Positions 1 through 8,384 of a stretch of 64,000 nucleotides of DNA are shown here, piece by piece. The position numbers and the translations under genes are program-made. The notes beneath the pieces are model-generated. The model saw only the letters and a program-made list of their open reading frames with translations, did no database searches and had not been told where the DNA came from. Each line of letters begins with the position of its first letter. The first letter of the stretch is position 1. Source of the stretch: Gimesia sp. GTDB taxonomy: Bacteria > Planctomycetota > Planctomycetia > Planctomycetales > Planctomycetaceae. The DNA lies in NCBI RefSeq assembly GCF_040219335.1, contig NZ_JAVJSQ010000029.1, positions 310,001-374,000 on the forward strand, read 5' to 3'.

Positions 1-1
1 C

Positions 2-796
2 ACGTCGAAGCTTTTCCGATCCGATACGTTCTGCTTCCGGTGCTACACACTGGCTCTCCTGGTTTTCGTCGGTCTGGCCAACTCCGCATCTGCCGCCGAG
101 CCTGCTGCCACGAAACAGAAGCCCGACACGCAGGACGACCGCTATTCTTATCGTCTCGACGAACACGATCCCAACGGCATTGGCAAATTCTACCTGGGAC
201 GTGAAATCGCCCGCGTGATGGGTTACCAGGGCGCCCCCTGGCTGGAACGCACCACCCGCGAACGGGAAGAACGCCTGTCGTTGCTCCCCAAAGCACTCAA
301 ACTGCAACCCGGTATGGACATTGCCGACATCGGAGCGGGCAGCGGCGTGATCTCGGTGATTCTCGCCGAACATGTCACTCCGGGAGGAAAGATCTACGCC
401 GTCGATGTGCAGCAGGAGATGCTCGACCTGCTCAAGAAAAAACTGGACAAAATGGGCGTCGATAACGTGGTGCCTGTCCTGGGAACACAGAAATCACCCG
501 GTCTCAAACCGGAGTCCATCGACCTGGCAATCATGGTCGACGTCTACCATGAGTTCGAGTTTCCTTATGAGATGATGCTCGAGATCTCCAAGGCACTCAA
601 ACCTAAAGGCCGCGTCGTACTGGTCGAATACCGCAAGGAAGATCCAACCGTCCCCATTAAGCTCGTTCACAAAATGTCCGAAGCCCAGGCCAAAAAAGAG
701 GTCTCCCGTCCCGAACTGAATCTCAAGTGGAAAGAGACCATCGGCCTCCTTCCCCGCCAGCATATCCTCGTCTTCGAAAAAACGGCTGACAAATAA
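2..796 (+). CDS. exported class I SAM-dependent methyltransferase, 5' partial
   Basis: The reading frame is open from base 2 and runs to the TAA at 794-796, so the start codon lies before the window. The first visible codons encode a signal-peptide-like stretch (CYTLALLVFVGLANSASA, then AEPA), so the enzyme is probably secreted or periplasmic. The mature part has a class I methyltransferase fold: motif I DIGAGSGV, an acidic residue after beta-2 (YAVDVQ), the motif DLAIMVDVYHEF around position 534, and LKPKGRVVLVEYR. It transfers a methyl group from S-adenosylmethionine to an unknown substrate. An exported SAM-dependent enzyme is odd because SAM is cytoplasmic, but such proteins are common in planctomycetes. 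The next gene is convergent. The fold is sure; the substrate is not. Confidence 0.85.
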   Translation, partial: TSKLFRSDTFCFRCYTLALLVFVGLANSASAAEPAATKQKPDTQDDRYSYRLDEHDPNGIGKFYLGREIARVMGYQGAPWLERTTREREERLSLLPKALKLQPGMDIADIGAGSGVISVILAEHVTPGGKIYAVDVQQEMLDLLKKKLDKMGVDNVVPVLGTQKSPGLKPESIDLAIMVDVYHEFEFPYEMMLEISKALKPKGRVVLVEYRKEDPTVPIKLVHKMSEAQAKKEVSRPELNLKWKETIGLLPRQHILVFEKTADK

Positions 797-806
797 ATGT
801 CGAGCT

Positions 807-834
807 GTAGGGGCGGATCCATGTGTCCGCCCGC
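807..834. repeat. 28-nt hairpin repeat, copy 1
   Basis: A 28-nt unit starting GTAGGGGC and ending GCCCGC. Bases 811-817 pair with 826-832. A second copy lies at 988-1015. The two copies share their ends but differ at unit positions 9-10 and 21-22 in a compensated way (GG/CC here, AA/TT in the other copy), so the hairpin is kept. It lies just past the methyltransferase stop codon. It looks like a dispersed intergenic repeat of REP or MITE type; copy number elsewhere cannot be seen here. Confidence 0.6.
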
Positions 835-899
835 CTGGCGATACACGATTCAGAACCACTCTTCCGCAGGAACGAGAATAACACTCCCAAAACCGGGTG

Positions 900-920
900 G
901 GCCCGAATGCAATTCGGGCC
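900..920. repeat. perfect 9-bp inverted repeat between two repeat copies
   Basis: GGCCCGAAT (900-908) and ATTCGGGCC (912-920) are perfectly complementary around a 3-nt loop. The hairpin sits between the two 28-nt repeat copies, in a stretch (797-1049) with no credible gene, and is probably part of the same composite repeat. Confidence 0.55.
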
Positions 921-987
921 GAGCGCAGCGAGCAGGAGGTCGCAGGAAATCGAGCGAGCTTCATTAGACTTACCAACCAATTTTCAG

Positions 988-1015
988 GTAGGGGCAACCC
1001 TGCGTGGTTGCCCGC
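988..1015. repeat. 28-nt hairpin repeat, copy 2
   Basis: Second copy of the unit at 807-834 with the same orientation and length. The stem is retained through paired substitutions (AA/TT in place of GG/CC). Together with the hairpin at 900-920 this makes a repeat block of about 210 bp between the methyltransferase and DUF1559 genes. Confidence 0.6.
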
Positions 1016-1044
1016 AGTATTGAGTTCATTCTCATTTCAAATCA

Positions 1045-1082
1045 ACAAAAAAGCCTGCTCACAACCTAAGCTGTGAGCAGGC
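1045..1082 (-). terminator. rho-independent terminator of the DUF1559 gene
   Basis: Read on the minus strand, an 11-bp perfect stem (1072-1082 with 1053-1063) with an 8-nt loop is followed by a T-run (the A-run at 1047-1052 on the plus strand). It lies 28 nt past the DUF1559 stop codon. Confidence 0.85.
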
Positions 1083-1109
1083 AACTTTCGTTCAAGCTAT
1101 CAGCGCGAT

Positions 1110-2003
1110 CTAATACTCGCCGATCACTTCGCCTCCTGAGATCGTACTCAGTCCTGTATAAACACCGAAGTCGATGCTGGAACCAATGAGCCGCACGGAA
1201 CCGTCACCCAGCAGGAACTGGGCGAAGCCGATGTGCGGTGCCGAGACATCCCGGTCATCACTCTGCGGTGAATTGGGCACATGCCCCGACTGGAAGAGCA
1301 CCATGTGACCATGGTCGTCCGTTGGATCAGAGATATCACGCACGGCACCAGCCCAGGTCGTTTCGTACTCGAAATGGTTCCCGTGCGACGCCCCATTGCG
1401 GAAGGCACCGTTCTGGCGTTCTCCCACGCAGAGCGTATTCGACATGCCATCAATGATGTCCCGTGCGCGGGTGGAACTGTTGCGGCTGAACATTCCCGCT
1501 CGTTTCTCCTGGGTCGCATCAAGGTCCGGTGGACCGAAGTTGGCGACATAGCAGCCCATCGCGTAACGCTCCGCGGAGCTTCCCATCTCCACGAAATTGT
1601 TCTCGGAAACGGAGTCTGAAGGACAGAGCAGCCCCGGGATCTGTTTTTCCCGCGCCGTCAGGTTGGCGGCGTCGAAGATTGGCAGGTTGAAGTTAAACTC
1701 GTTATACAAGTTGGCCTGATCGATCATCGGCAGGATCATCGCCACCCAGCCGAATCCCAGTTGATTTCCGGAAGCGCCAGGTCGGTAAATATAGCCGGGC
1801 GGATAACAGCCATGCGTGTCATGGTAGTTATGCAGCCCCAGGCCCAACTGCTTCAGGTTATTTTTACAGGACGTTCTGCGCGCTGCTTCCCGCGCCTGCT
1901 GAACGGCAGGCAGGAGCAGGGCGATCAGAATCGCAATAATGGCAATGACCACCAGGAGTTCAATCAGTGTGAACCCTCTGGGGCGATGCGTTTGGACTTT
2001 CAT
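1110..2003 (-). CDS. DUF1559 prepilin-like protein
   Basis: Member of the planctomycete DUF1559 (SBP_bac_10) family: secreted or surface proteins with a type IV pilin-like N-terminus. The start at 2003 is preferred over an upstream in-frame ATG at 2096 because it puts the class III signal near the N-terminus: [10 protein letters not shown] then [15 protein letters not shown], followed by the family hallmark QQAREAARR and a [17 protein letters not shown] motif. The C-terminus has the usual family ending with LLGDGSVR and [10 protein letters not shown]. Such proteins are present in dozens of paralogues per genome and their role is unknown, possibly pseudopilin-like fibres. It has its own terminator. 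Family call is firm; function is open. Confidence 0.95.
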   Translation of the reverse strand: MKVQTHRPRGFTLIELLVVIAIIAILIALLLPAVQQAREAARRTSCKNNLKQLGLGLHNYHDTHGCYPPGYIYRPGASGNQLGFGWVAMILPMIDQANLYNEFNFNLPIFDAANLTAREKQIPGLLCPSDSVSENNFVEMGSSAERYAMGCYVANFGPPDLDATQEKRAGMFSRNSSTRARDIIDGMSNTLCVGERQNGAFRNGASHGNHFEYETTWAGAVRDISDPTDDHGHMVLFQSGHVPNSPQSDDRDVSAPHIGFAQFLLGDGSVRLIGSSIDFGVYTGLSTISGGEVIGEY

Positions 2004-2195
2004 CGTTTTACTTTCTGAAAGAATGTGCGCAGCGGTACCGACAGTTTCTGCGCGGACCGGCAGTGCACGAAAGACATTCTGGAACAAGGTGCGCAAACCG
2101 AACCTGTCAAAGTGGGGGAAAGTGATCTCCCCTCACGACAGGCGCAGCACACGCACGTTCCCTGAGGCAGATCGACAATGATCGCGACTGGGGAA

Positions 2196-2870
2196 TTACG
2201 AGAATGAAGCAGAAAGTAAACGTTGTGGTGGAGGGACGGGGGGCGTGTCGCAGAGTCGTTGATAACAGGCTTCCGCTGAGTTGAGATTCGCAAAACAGTC
2301 TGCGCGCAAAGGCACGCGGCCACGCTCGGGAGGCGTAACGCACATCCAGGATGAAACCAGTTCCGAAATCAGCCGCTCCCAGGGGATCGCCGAGAATCGC
2401 AGGCCATCGGGCAGACTGTCTGTTTCCTGGACGCTGGTCTCCGAAGTTGCGCGGGCGACCGCGACTTCAGTGGCTGATGGCTCAGAGGGGGATGCAGGCA
2501 GTTGAACTGTGAATTCCCACCAGAGCAACCTGATATGCATATGCTTATGAGGCGACTGGGCTATCTTAGTGGCAGGCTCTTCCTGATCGTGATTAGAATG
2601 TCCATGCCCTCGTGCATGGTCGTGCCCATGGCTGTGACCTGCATGCGAATGGCTGTGAGCGTGACCATGCCCGTGGGAATGTGAATGACCGTGGCCGTGG
2701 GTATGACTGTGTCCATGCGAATGACTGTGCCCGGAAGAGTGGGAGTGCTGGTGCGCACTCTCTCCGCCGGAGTGGGTATGCTCGATCTGTACCTGGAGTG
2801 ACTGGAGCAGAACTCCCAGCACTCCCAGGACACCGATGATCCAGGAAAAGTAACGCAGACGTTGTTTCAT
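2196..2870 (-). CDS. His-rich membrane-anchored protein
   Basis: Start at 2870 gives MKQRLRYFSW followed by one hydrophobic helix (IIGVLGVLGVLLQ), best read as a signal anchor; an in-frame ATG at 2942 lies further upstream. Immediately after the helix comes a segment of roughly 75 residues made mostly of His-Ser and His-Gly dipeptides (HSHGHSHTHGHGHSHSHGH), the sort of sequence that binds Zn, Ni, Co or Cu. The rest is low in recognisable features but has several cysteines near the C-terminus (RADCF, EACYQRLC). No catalytic domain is visible. Comparable His stretches occur in metal transporters (ZIP, CDF) and nickel storage proteins, but this protein lacks a transporter body. A metal buffer or sensor facing the periplasm is an inference. 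Confidence 0.6.
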   Translation of the reverse strand: MKQRLRYFSWIIGVLGVLGVLLQSLQVQIEHTHSGGESAHQHSHSSGHSHSHGHSHTHGHGHSHSHGHGHAHSHSHAGHSHGHDHARGHGHSNHDQEEPATKIAQSPHKHMHIRLLWWEFTVQLPASPSEPSATEVAVARATSETSVQETDSLPDGLRFSAIPWERLISELVSSWMCVTPPERGRVPLRADCFANLNSAEACYQRLCDTPPVPPPQRLLSASFS

Positions 2871-3100
2871 TACAGTTTGACGATAATTCTCAGCTCCCCC
2901 AAAATCAATCACCGCTCCGATTCTGATGAGAGTTCTTCGCAAAATGGCAGTATTCAGTCTCTTCAGGTAAGGTTTTATCTGTTCAGGTCAGGTTTGTTGG
3001 ACAAAGGACTTTTTTCATATCAATGACCGTCAAAAAACAGGTTTTCCAGCTGAAAACAGGGGATTCATAACGGATTGACCCATTTTTCGCTTAGTAGTAT
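2871..3100. other. intergenic region, no gene seen
   Basis: Upstream region shared by the His-rich gene (minus) and the sugar-phosphate transferase (plus). No convincing ORF, tRNA or promoter stands out; an open frame at 3030-3269 on the minus strand has no recognisable protein features and overlaps the hairpin at 3101-3192. Confidence 0.5.
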
Positions 3101-3192
3101 ACTTCGCCGCGACTTGCACCCCTCTCTTAAGGAATTCAGCGGTTCGCCGCTGTGTGAATTTCAGGGGGGAGGCAACCTGGAAGCGGCGAAGT
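3101..3192 (+). ncRNA. predicted long imperfect hairpin upstream of the sugar-phosphate transferase
   Basis: The 92-nt stretch folds into one long stem. Bases 3101-3110 pair perfectly with 3183-3192; 3114-3117 pair with 3172-3175; 3120-3125 pair with 3064-offset partners 3164-3169, including two G-U pairs in the plus-strand RNA; 3133-3136 pair with 3157-3160; and 3137-3142 pair with 3147-3152 around a TTCG loop. It ends 107 nt before the start codon at 3300 and may be a leader RNA, a structured small RNA or the relic of a palindromic mobile repeat. The wobble pairs favour a plus-strand transcript. The pairing is seen directly; the role is inferred. Confidence 0.45.
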
Positions 3193-3299
3193 TTGGATCC
3201 TGTCTGAGGAATCCAGACTTCCACGGAAAAGTGATCAACAGTCTGACCTGAATTGGAAGCGCAATTCATTCAGGGCCAGATAAGGGCTAGCGTGAAGTA

Positions 3300-4439
3300 A
3301 TGGTGTTTGACAGTCTAATCACATCAACTGTGATGCTTATCGGCGTCACCGTAGCGACTCTGGTCGGTGCGCTGCTGATCATCCGGCTGGCCCCCAGTCT
3401 CGGGCTGGTGCAGAAGCCCACCAATCGCTGTTCCCACATTCAACCGACGCCCCGCGGCGGCGGTCTCTCCTTTGTTGTGATCAGCCTGTTGGCAACCACG
3501 GTCTGCCTCTGGAATGAAGTCAGCTCCGGATCGCTGTTGACCGTACTGCTCTGCGGCGGTGCGCTGATTGCGGCGATTGGATTTTGTGACGACCTGTATC
3601 AGCTTTCGATTAAAAAACGCCTCGGAGCGCAGATTCTGATTATCGCTGCCTCCGTTTATACACTCCTGCCGGCTCCCGCGATTGAACTCTGGGGAATCCG
3701 GCTGCAGTCTGATGTCATCTGCTGGGGGATCACAGCCCTGGCTCTGGTCTGGTGGCTGAACCTGTTTAATTTCATGGACGGCATCGACGGACTGGCGGGG
3801 ATGGAAGCGACTTGCATTCTGACCACCGCCGGCGGCCTGATGTATTATCAACAGGGGGGCGCATCGTCGCAGGTTCTGCTTCCGATGGTGATCCTGACTG
3901 CCAGCCTGGCGGGCTTCATACTGGTCAACTGGGCTCCCGCGAAAATCTTTATGGGCGATGTCGGCAGTACCTTTCTGGGGTATACGCTGGGAATGCTGGC
4001 GGCAACCACCGTGTATTCCGGTGCGTTGAACCTCTGGGTCTGGCTCATCCTGCCTGGCGTCTTCTGGGTGGATGCCACGTTTACATTGCTGCGACGCATG
4101 CTGCGGGGAGATCGCTGGTATCAGGCACATCAGAGCCATGCCTATCAACGTGTTTCCCGTTACCTGGTTGAACCGGAAGGGAAAAACCTGACCCGCAAAG
4201 CCGCACATCGCAGAGTCACTCTCATTGCTCTGGCTCTGAATGTCTGCTGGCTCTTACCGCTGGCAACAATGGCCCTGTTCTGGCCTGCCTGGGGACTGCC
4301 TCTGGTAATGCTCGCCTGGGCGCCACTGGTGGCACTCGCCGCTTACTATGGTGCAGGTAAGCCCGGAAATATTCCGTTGCCTGCCGAAGGGAATGTCTCC
4401 CCCTCTACGCTGCGGAAAGAGCTGCCTCTCAAGATCTGA
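3300..4439 (+). CDS. WecA/WbpL-type polyprenyl-phosphate sugar-1-phosphate transferase
   Basis: A polytopic membrane enzyme (379 residues) of the MraY/WecA superfamily, which moves a HexNAc-1-phosphate from a UDP-sugar onto undecaprenyl phosphate to start assembly of a surface glycan. Signatures in order: the cytoplasmic loop PTPRGGG near residue 50, the Asp-rich motif FCDDLYQLS near 98, NLFNFMDGIDGLAG near 153, KIFMGDVGST near 217, and a C-terminal HQSHAYQR motif typical of WbpL/WecA-like enzymes rather than MraY. About ten hydrophobic helices are visible. No other glycan genes are next to it. Sugar specificity (GlcNAc or a derivative) cannot be read from the sequence. Confidence 0.9.
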   Translation: MVFDSLITSTVMLIGVTVATLVGALLIIRLAPSLGLVQKPTNRCSHIQPTPRGGGLSFVVISLLATTVCLWNEVSSGSLLTVLLCGGALIAAIGFCDDLYQLSIKKRLGAQILIIAASVYTLLPAPAIELWGIRLQSDVICWGITALALVWWLNLFNFMDGIDGLAGMEATCILTTAGGLMYYQQGGASSQVLLPMVILTASLAGFILVNWAPAKIFMGDVGSTFLGYTLGMLAATTVYSGALNLWVWLILPGVFWVDATFTLLRRMLRGDRWYQAHQSHAYQRVSRYLVEPEGKNLTRKAAHRRVTLIALALNVCWLLPLATMALFWPAWGLPLVMLAWAPLVALAAYYGAGKPGNIPLPAEGNVSPSTLRKELPLKI

Positions 4440-4559
4440 ATCGAGACGCTGGCTGTGATCGCAACATCACGGGAGACCTGTTCCATTTGCAGGGAACAGA
4501 AGAGGCGGAGCCGCGACTGTCTGATCACGTCGCTGAAGGGGCCTCAAGAGAGAAAAAAG

Positions 4560-4634
4560 GGTGAGTAACGGGGTTCGAACCCGCGACCTCCGGAATCACA
4601 ATCCGGCGCTCTAACCAACTGAGCTATACCCACC
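4560..4634 (-). tRNA. tRNA-His (GTG anticodon)
   Basis: On the minus strand the sequence forms a full cloverleaf with the D-arm TAGCTCAGTTGGTTAGAGC, an anticodon stem CCGGA/TCCGG around TTGTGAT (anticodon GTG), and the T-arm GGGTTCGAACCC. The acceptor stem GTGGGTA/TACTCAC carries the extra 5' G (complement of 4634) opposite C73 (4560), the identity mark of tRNA-His. CCA is not encoded. Confidence 0.96.
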
Positions 4635-4879
4635 ATATGTGTCTTGTTCAGACTGATTTTAATCGGTTTTCAGGCTGCTGAAAAGTCTTCAGGGACCCGA
4701 ATCGGTTCAGAGCCTACGTTATCGAAGCACCTTTCGGGATGCAAGTATTCCAAGCCCCTGATTCAAGAATATTTCCTCGATACGTGCATCTCCTGCACAC
4801 AATCTGTAGAATTGATACTTCAATATTCCCCGATGAATTCACTTGATCTCATAGACTTACAAAACAGGGAAAAAAGCGC
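4635..4879. other. intergenic region, no gene seen
   Basis: Region between tRNA-His and the lactonase-like gene. It must hold the promoters for both divergent units, but none is clear enough to place. A short open frame at 4644-4883 shows no protein features and is not called. Confidence 0.4.
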
Positions 4880-5926
4880 ATGAAAACCATTCCACTCTCC
4901 TGTCTGCTACTGGTCTCAAGTCTCCTCTGCCTCGCCCCCTCCCAAGGGCACGCGCAGGACTCGACCAATTACCCCACACTGGGCGAAGTCATTCGCATCG
5001 ATCCAAGTCTCGATCAACTGATAGACAAGGATGCGAAGATTGAGGTTCTCTCCTCCGGCTTCGATTGGTCCGAAGGTCCTGTCTGGGTTGGAGATGCGAA
5101 AGACGGTTATCTGCTCTTTTCCGATATTCCCCGCAACTCGGTCATGAAATGGAAAGAGGGAACTGGTGCGTCTCTGTTCATGAAACCTTCGGGTTACACT
5201 GGAGTCGCTCCCTACGGAGGCGAGCCTGGCTGCAATGGTCTGATCCTGGATCCCCAGGGACGGCTGGTCTCCTGTGAGCATGGCGATCGACGGATTTCTG
5301 TCCTCACTAAACAGGGGGGCAAGCGGACGATGGTCGACAACTACATGGGCAAACGCCTCAACAGCCCCAACGATGGCACATTCAAATCCAACGGGGATTT
5401 CTACTTCACCGATCCCCCGTACGGTCTGCCCGATCGTTATAACGATCCCCGTCGCGAACTCGACTTCTGTGGCGTCTACCGCCTGGCGACTGACGGATCC
5501 CTGACTCTGCTCACGAAAGAAATGACCCGCCCCAACGGCATCGCCTTCTCACCGGATGAAAAAACACTGTACGTCGCTCAGTCCGATCCTGAAGCCGCCC
5601 TCTGGAAAGCATTCCCCGTCAATAAGGATGGGACACTGGGGCAGAGCAAGGTCTTCGGTGATGTCACCGAAAATGTCGGCAAGCTGCCCGGACTGCCCGA
5701 TGGTCTGAAGACCGACTTCAAAGGGAACGTCTTCGCCACTGGACCAGGGGGCTGTTATATCTTCAGTCCCGAAGGTGATTTGCTGGGACGTATCAGCACC
5801 GGCGAACGGACAGCCAACTGTGCCTGGGGTAATGACGGTTCAGTCCTTTACCTCACCGCAGATACTTACCTGGTTCGCATTCAGACCAAGACCAGGGGAC
5901 ACGTCGGACCTCCCAAGGCCAAATAA
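4880..5926 (+). CDS. exported SMP-30/gluconolactonase family protein
   Basis: A 348-residue protein with a Sec signal peptide (MKTIPLSCLLLVSSLLCLAP ending near GHAQD) and a six-bladed beta-propeller of the SMP-30/gluconolaconase/LRE type. Recognisable elements are WSEGPVWV near residue 64, FSDIPRN, GCNGLILDPQGRLVSCEHGDRR, LNSPNDGTF, YFTDPPYGLP and RPNGIAFSPDEKTLYVAQSD. In the family a glutamate and Asn/Asp residues on the blades bind one divalent metal and hydrolyse lactones such as gluconolactone. The start follows a GGGA-containing ribosome site. Planctomycetes have many exported paralogues, probably for sugar breakdown in the periplasm; the real substrate is unknown. Confidence 0.9.
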   Translation: MKTIPLSCLLLVSSLLCLAPSQGHAQDSTNYPTLGEVIRIDPSLDQLIDKDAKIEVLSSGFDWSEGPVWVGDAKDGYLLFSDIPRNSVMKWKEGTGASLFMKPSGYTGVAPYGGEPGCNGLILDPQGRLVSCEHGDRRISVLTKQGGKRTMVDNYMGKRLNSPNDGTFKSNGDFYFTDPPYGLPDRYNDPRRELDFCGVYRLATDGSLTLLTKEMTRPNGIAFSPDEKTLYVAQSDPEAALWKAFPVNKDGTLGQSKVFGDVTENVGKLPGLPDGLKTDFKGNVFATGPGGCYIFSPEGDLLGRISTGERTANCAWGNDGSVLYLTADTYLVRIQTKTRGHVGPPKAK

Positions 5927-5983
5927 GACGGTCGCCCCATCAGACGGTCCTGGAGCTAAATCACCTCCCTCCCGGTGTTCCCC

Positions 5984-7618
5984 TCAGCGGGACGCCGGGG
6001 GAGCGGGAGGCACAACTGGTGTCTGGCTCTGACTGTTCTTAAACACAAACAGCACTCTGACCGGGGGCTTATCCCCGCCTGCGGATCGCTGGTTCGTTGT
6101 CAGTTTCTGATCAGCAGCGTACGGCAGCAGACCCTGGTTCGGCTTGGAGGCAACCAGGGGCGCCTCGGGTGAAGCAGACCTGGCCTGACTCAGTGTCGGG
6201 AGTGGCGTCGCGCGTTTGTACTCTCTAGCGCGTCGCGTGAGCTGTTCGGCAGGCACCTGCATCCGATAGCGGGTCTGGTAACCTGTGTTTTCGTTCGAAC
6301 GTGCCAGACCATCGTTAGCAGAAGTATCGTCGCTGGCTTTGCTATCCTGCTTTTGATTGCCCCCCGCCTGGAAGGGAGTGTCAGCTTCGGCTGCTGTGTT
6401 ATCCGCCAGCAGACGTGGCAGGTCTTTGACGCTTTCCGTCAGTGAGGATTCATCGATGGCCGGCTGCAGGGACAGGCCCAGCAACTGACTCTGATTCAGA
6501 TCTTTCTGCAAATCATTCAGCGCCGAGGCCACCTGGGTATCGGAGGCTTCCACGAAGACCGCGAACAGTTCATCCTCTTGAGCCGGTTCCGTCTTCTTTT
6601 CACCGGCGCTGTTACCGTTCTGGGAATTCAGGCGGTTCAGCTGACGTTCCACTTCAGATTGCTTTTTCTGATTGACCGGAATGTTATTCTTGCTCAACAG
6701 CAGTTCCATGGTGCCCAGTGCCTGTTTCACATCGACCACCCGCACTTCGATCACCGCAACCTTGCCATTGATATCCTGGAAGTAAGGCAAGACGTCGCCA
6801 ATGCGGATCGCATCCATGGGAATATGTGAGGGCAGGCCTGTCATCGGAGGAATTGCCGGAAACGTGAGACGATTCTGGGCTTGGACTTCCGCCATGCGTT
6901 GCATGGCTTTCTGCTCTGCAAACGTGTTTTTAATCGCAAAGTCTGCCTTCTCTTTGCGGGCCAGATCGGTACCGCCCAACCCGGGTTGTCCTTTTGCCGG
7001 CTCGCTTTTTGCAGCGGCAGGGGCTGACATCCGCAGGGAGACAGAAGGCGCGTTTTCAGAGGGAGCTGTAGCCGTTTTCATTTTCAGGTCTGCGACCGGT
7101 TTACCCTGGTAACTGAAACTGTTATGAAACGCGTCTACCTGCTCACCTTCCTGCAGCGCGACCTCTGATTCGGGTGCGGGTTCAGCCTGACTCAGCAGTG
7201 TTGCCTGTTGATCGGTAGAGGTCATCTGCCAGTTGGTACCTGCGTTCGGCTCTGGAATATTCAGCAGTAAAACAAATAAGACCAAGGCTGCCAGAGAAGA
7301 ACAGGTACTGATGGCGACCGCAATCCGGTAACGCAGCATTGAAGGACCCGACGAGGCCGGAGCCGTTTCGGGTGGTGCTGGAGTGGAGTTCAACAGGGTT
7401 TCCTGTTCGATCCGTTTGCGGATCGAGGGCGCCAGTTCGGGCGGCGCGGACTCCGTCGCTGTCTCCTGGATCAGCCGGGAGATCTCACCGAACTCGTGCA
7501 GTTCCTGTCGCGCTGCCGCTGACTCTTCCAGCAGCGACTCCAACTCCCGGCTTTCCTCAGCAGAGGACTCCCGGTCGAAGTAGGCGGACAGGTTTTCGTT
7601 AGATGATGGACTACTCAT
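5984..7618 (-). CDS. membrane anti-sigma factor with long periplasmic domain
   Basis: The gene overlaps the end of the ECF sigma gene by 4 nt (ATGA), so the two are translated together. The N-terminal 70 residues (ENLSAYFDRESSAEESREL, then RQELHEFGEISRLI) match the cytoplasmic sigma-binding region of anti-sigma factors, here without the zinc-binding His-Cys-Cys motif. One transmembrane helix follows (AVAISTCSSLAALVLFVLLL, about residues 100-120). The remaining 420 residues are periplasmic, rich in Gln, Ala and Ser, with a folded-looking part around IPMDAIRIGDVLPYFQDINGK. It presumably holds the sigma factor inactive until an envelope signal arrives. The signal is unknown. Confidence 0.8.
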   Translation of the reverse strand: MSSPSSNENLSAYFDRESSAEESRELESLLEESAAARQELHEFGEISRLIQETATESAPPELAPSIRKRIEQETLLNSTPAPPETAPASSGPSMLRYRIAVAISTCSSLAALVLFVLLLNIPEPNAGTNWQMTSTDQQATLLSQAEPAPESEVALQEGEQVDAFHNSFSYQGKPVADLKMKTATAPSENAPSVSLRMSAPAAAKSEPAKGQPGLGGTDLARKEKADFAIKNTFAEQKAMQRMAEVQAQNRLTFPAIPPMTGLPSHIPMDAIRIGDVLPYFQDINGKVAVIEVRVVDVKQALGTMELLLSKNNIPVNQKKQSEVERQLNRLNSQNGNSAGEKKTEPAQEDELFAVFVEASDTQVASALNDLQKDLNQSQLLGLSLQPAIDESSLTESVKDLPRLLADNTAAEADTPFQAGGNQKQDSKASDDTSANDGLARSNENTGYQTRYRMQVPAEQLTRRAREYKRATPLPTLSQARSASPEAPLVASKPNQGLLPYAADQKLTTNQRSAGGDKPPVRVLFVFKNSQSQTPVVPPAPPASR

Positions 7619-8238
7619 TTTGATTCACTTATAGATGACTCGTGGTCAGACTCGGAAACACGGGCCAGGGGTGCCTCCTGGAACAACGCGTTCAGTTTCT
7701 GTTTCAGTTCATTCCTTCCTCTAAAAATGCGGCTGCGGACCGTTCCCAGCGGAACGTCAGTGAGCTCAGCGATTTCTCCGTAAGACAAACCTTCCAGCTC
7801 CCGCAGAATCAGCGGGGTCCGGTATTCTTCCTGTAATTCATTCAACGCCTGGTGGACAATCTGTTTACGCTCGGTGCGTTCTGCCACGTCGGGAGGGTGT
7901 TGGTCGGGGTGAGGATCTTCCAGCCATTGACCTGACTGGTTTTCCTGCGGATCAATGGGGGTGGCGGATCGTTTCTGTTTTCGTTTCTGGGTGATCGCTG
8001 CATTAAAAGCGATGCGGAACAGCCAGGAGTAAAAGGCGGCTGTTCCCCGGAATGTGTTCAACTTGAAAAATGCCTGGGTAAAGCCTTCCTGGGCTGCGTC
8101 GCGCGCATCGTCGCTGGAGCCCAGAATCCGCACCAGCGTTCGATACAGACGGTCCTGATATTTTAGAACCAGCTGATCAAACGCCTCAGTACGACCTGCC
8201 AAACACTCTTGAATCAGGTATTGATCATTGTTGGTCAC
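7615..8238 (-). CDS. ECF RNA polymerase sigma factor (RpoE-like)
   Basis: A 207-residue sigma-70 family protein with region 2 (AFDQLVLKYQDRLYRTLVRI, AQEGFTQAF, SWLFRIAFNAAI) and region 4 (LNELQEEYRTPLILRELEG, SYGEIAELTDVPLGTVRSR, IFRGRNELKQKL), joined by a Pro-rich linker. Region 3 is absent, as expected for the ECF class. It directs RNA polymerase to stress-type promoters and is presumably restrained by the membrane anti-sigma factor encoded directly downstream with a 4-nt overlap. The binding sites cannot be predicted from this window. Confidence 0.93.
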   Translation of the reverse strand: MTNNDQYLIQECLAGRTEAFDQLVLKYQDRLYRTLVRILGSSDDARDAAQEGFTQAFFKLNTFRGTAAFYSWLFRIAFNAAITQKRKQKRSATPIDPQENQSGQWLEDPHPDQHPPDVAERTERKQIVHQALNELQEEYRTPLILRELEGLSYGEIAELTDVPLGTVRSRIFRGRNELKQKLNALFQEAPLARVSESDHESSISESK

Positions 8239-8384
8239 AGTAATAGAGAGACGAAACCAGGCTTAATGAAGTTCCCGCGGTTCACAGAAAACCGCAGTTT
8301 TACACAAAATCGATCAACGCTGAGATGGTATCTTCTTACTTTTCAGTATCTTACGTCAATGTCAATTCGTGAGAGCGACATAAT

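Noticed and set aside
797-1049. Short ORFs between the methyltransferase and DUF1559 genes
   Set aside because: They read through hairpin repeats and have no start-site or protein support.
3030-3269. 79-residue minus-strand ORF in the leader of the sugar-phosphate transferase gene
   Set aside because: No recognisable domain, no ribosome site, and it covers the palindromic structure, which explains its sequence.
4644-4883. 79-residue ORF upstream of the lactonase-like gene
   Set aside because: No protein features; overlaps the start of a gene with a clear signal peptide and lies in an AT-rich promoter region.
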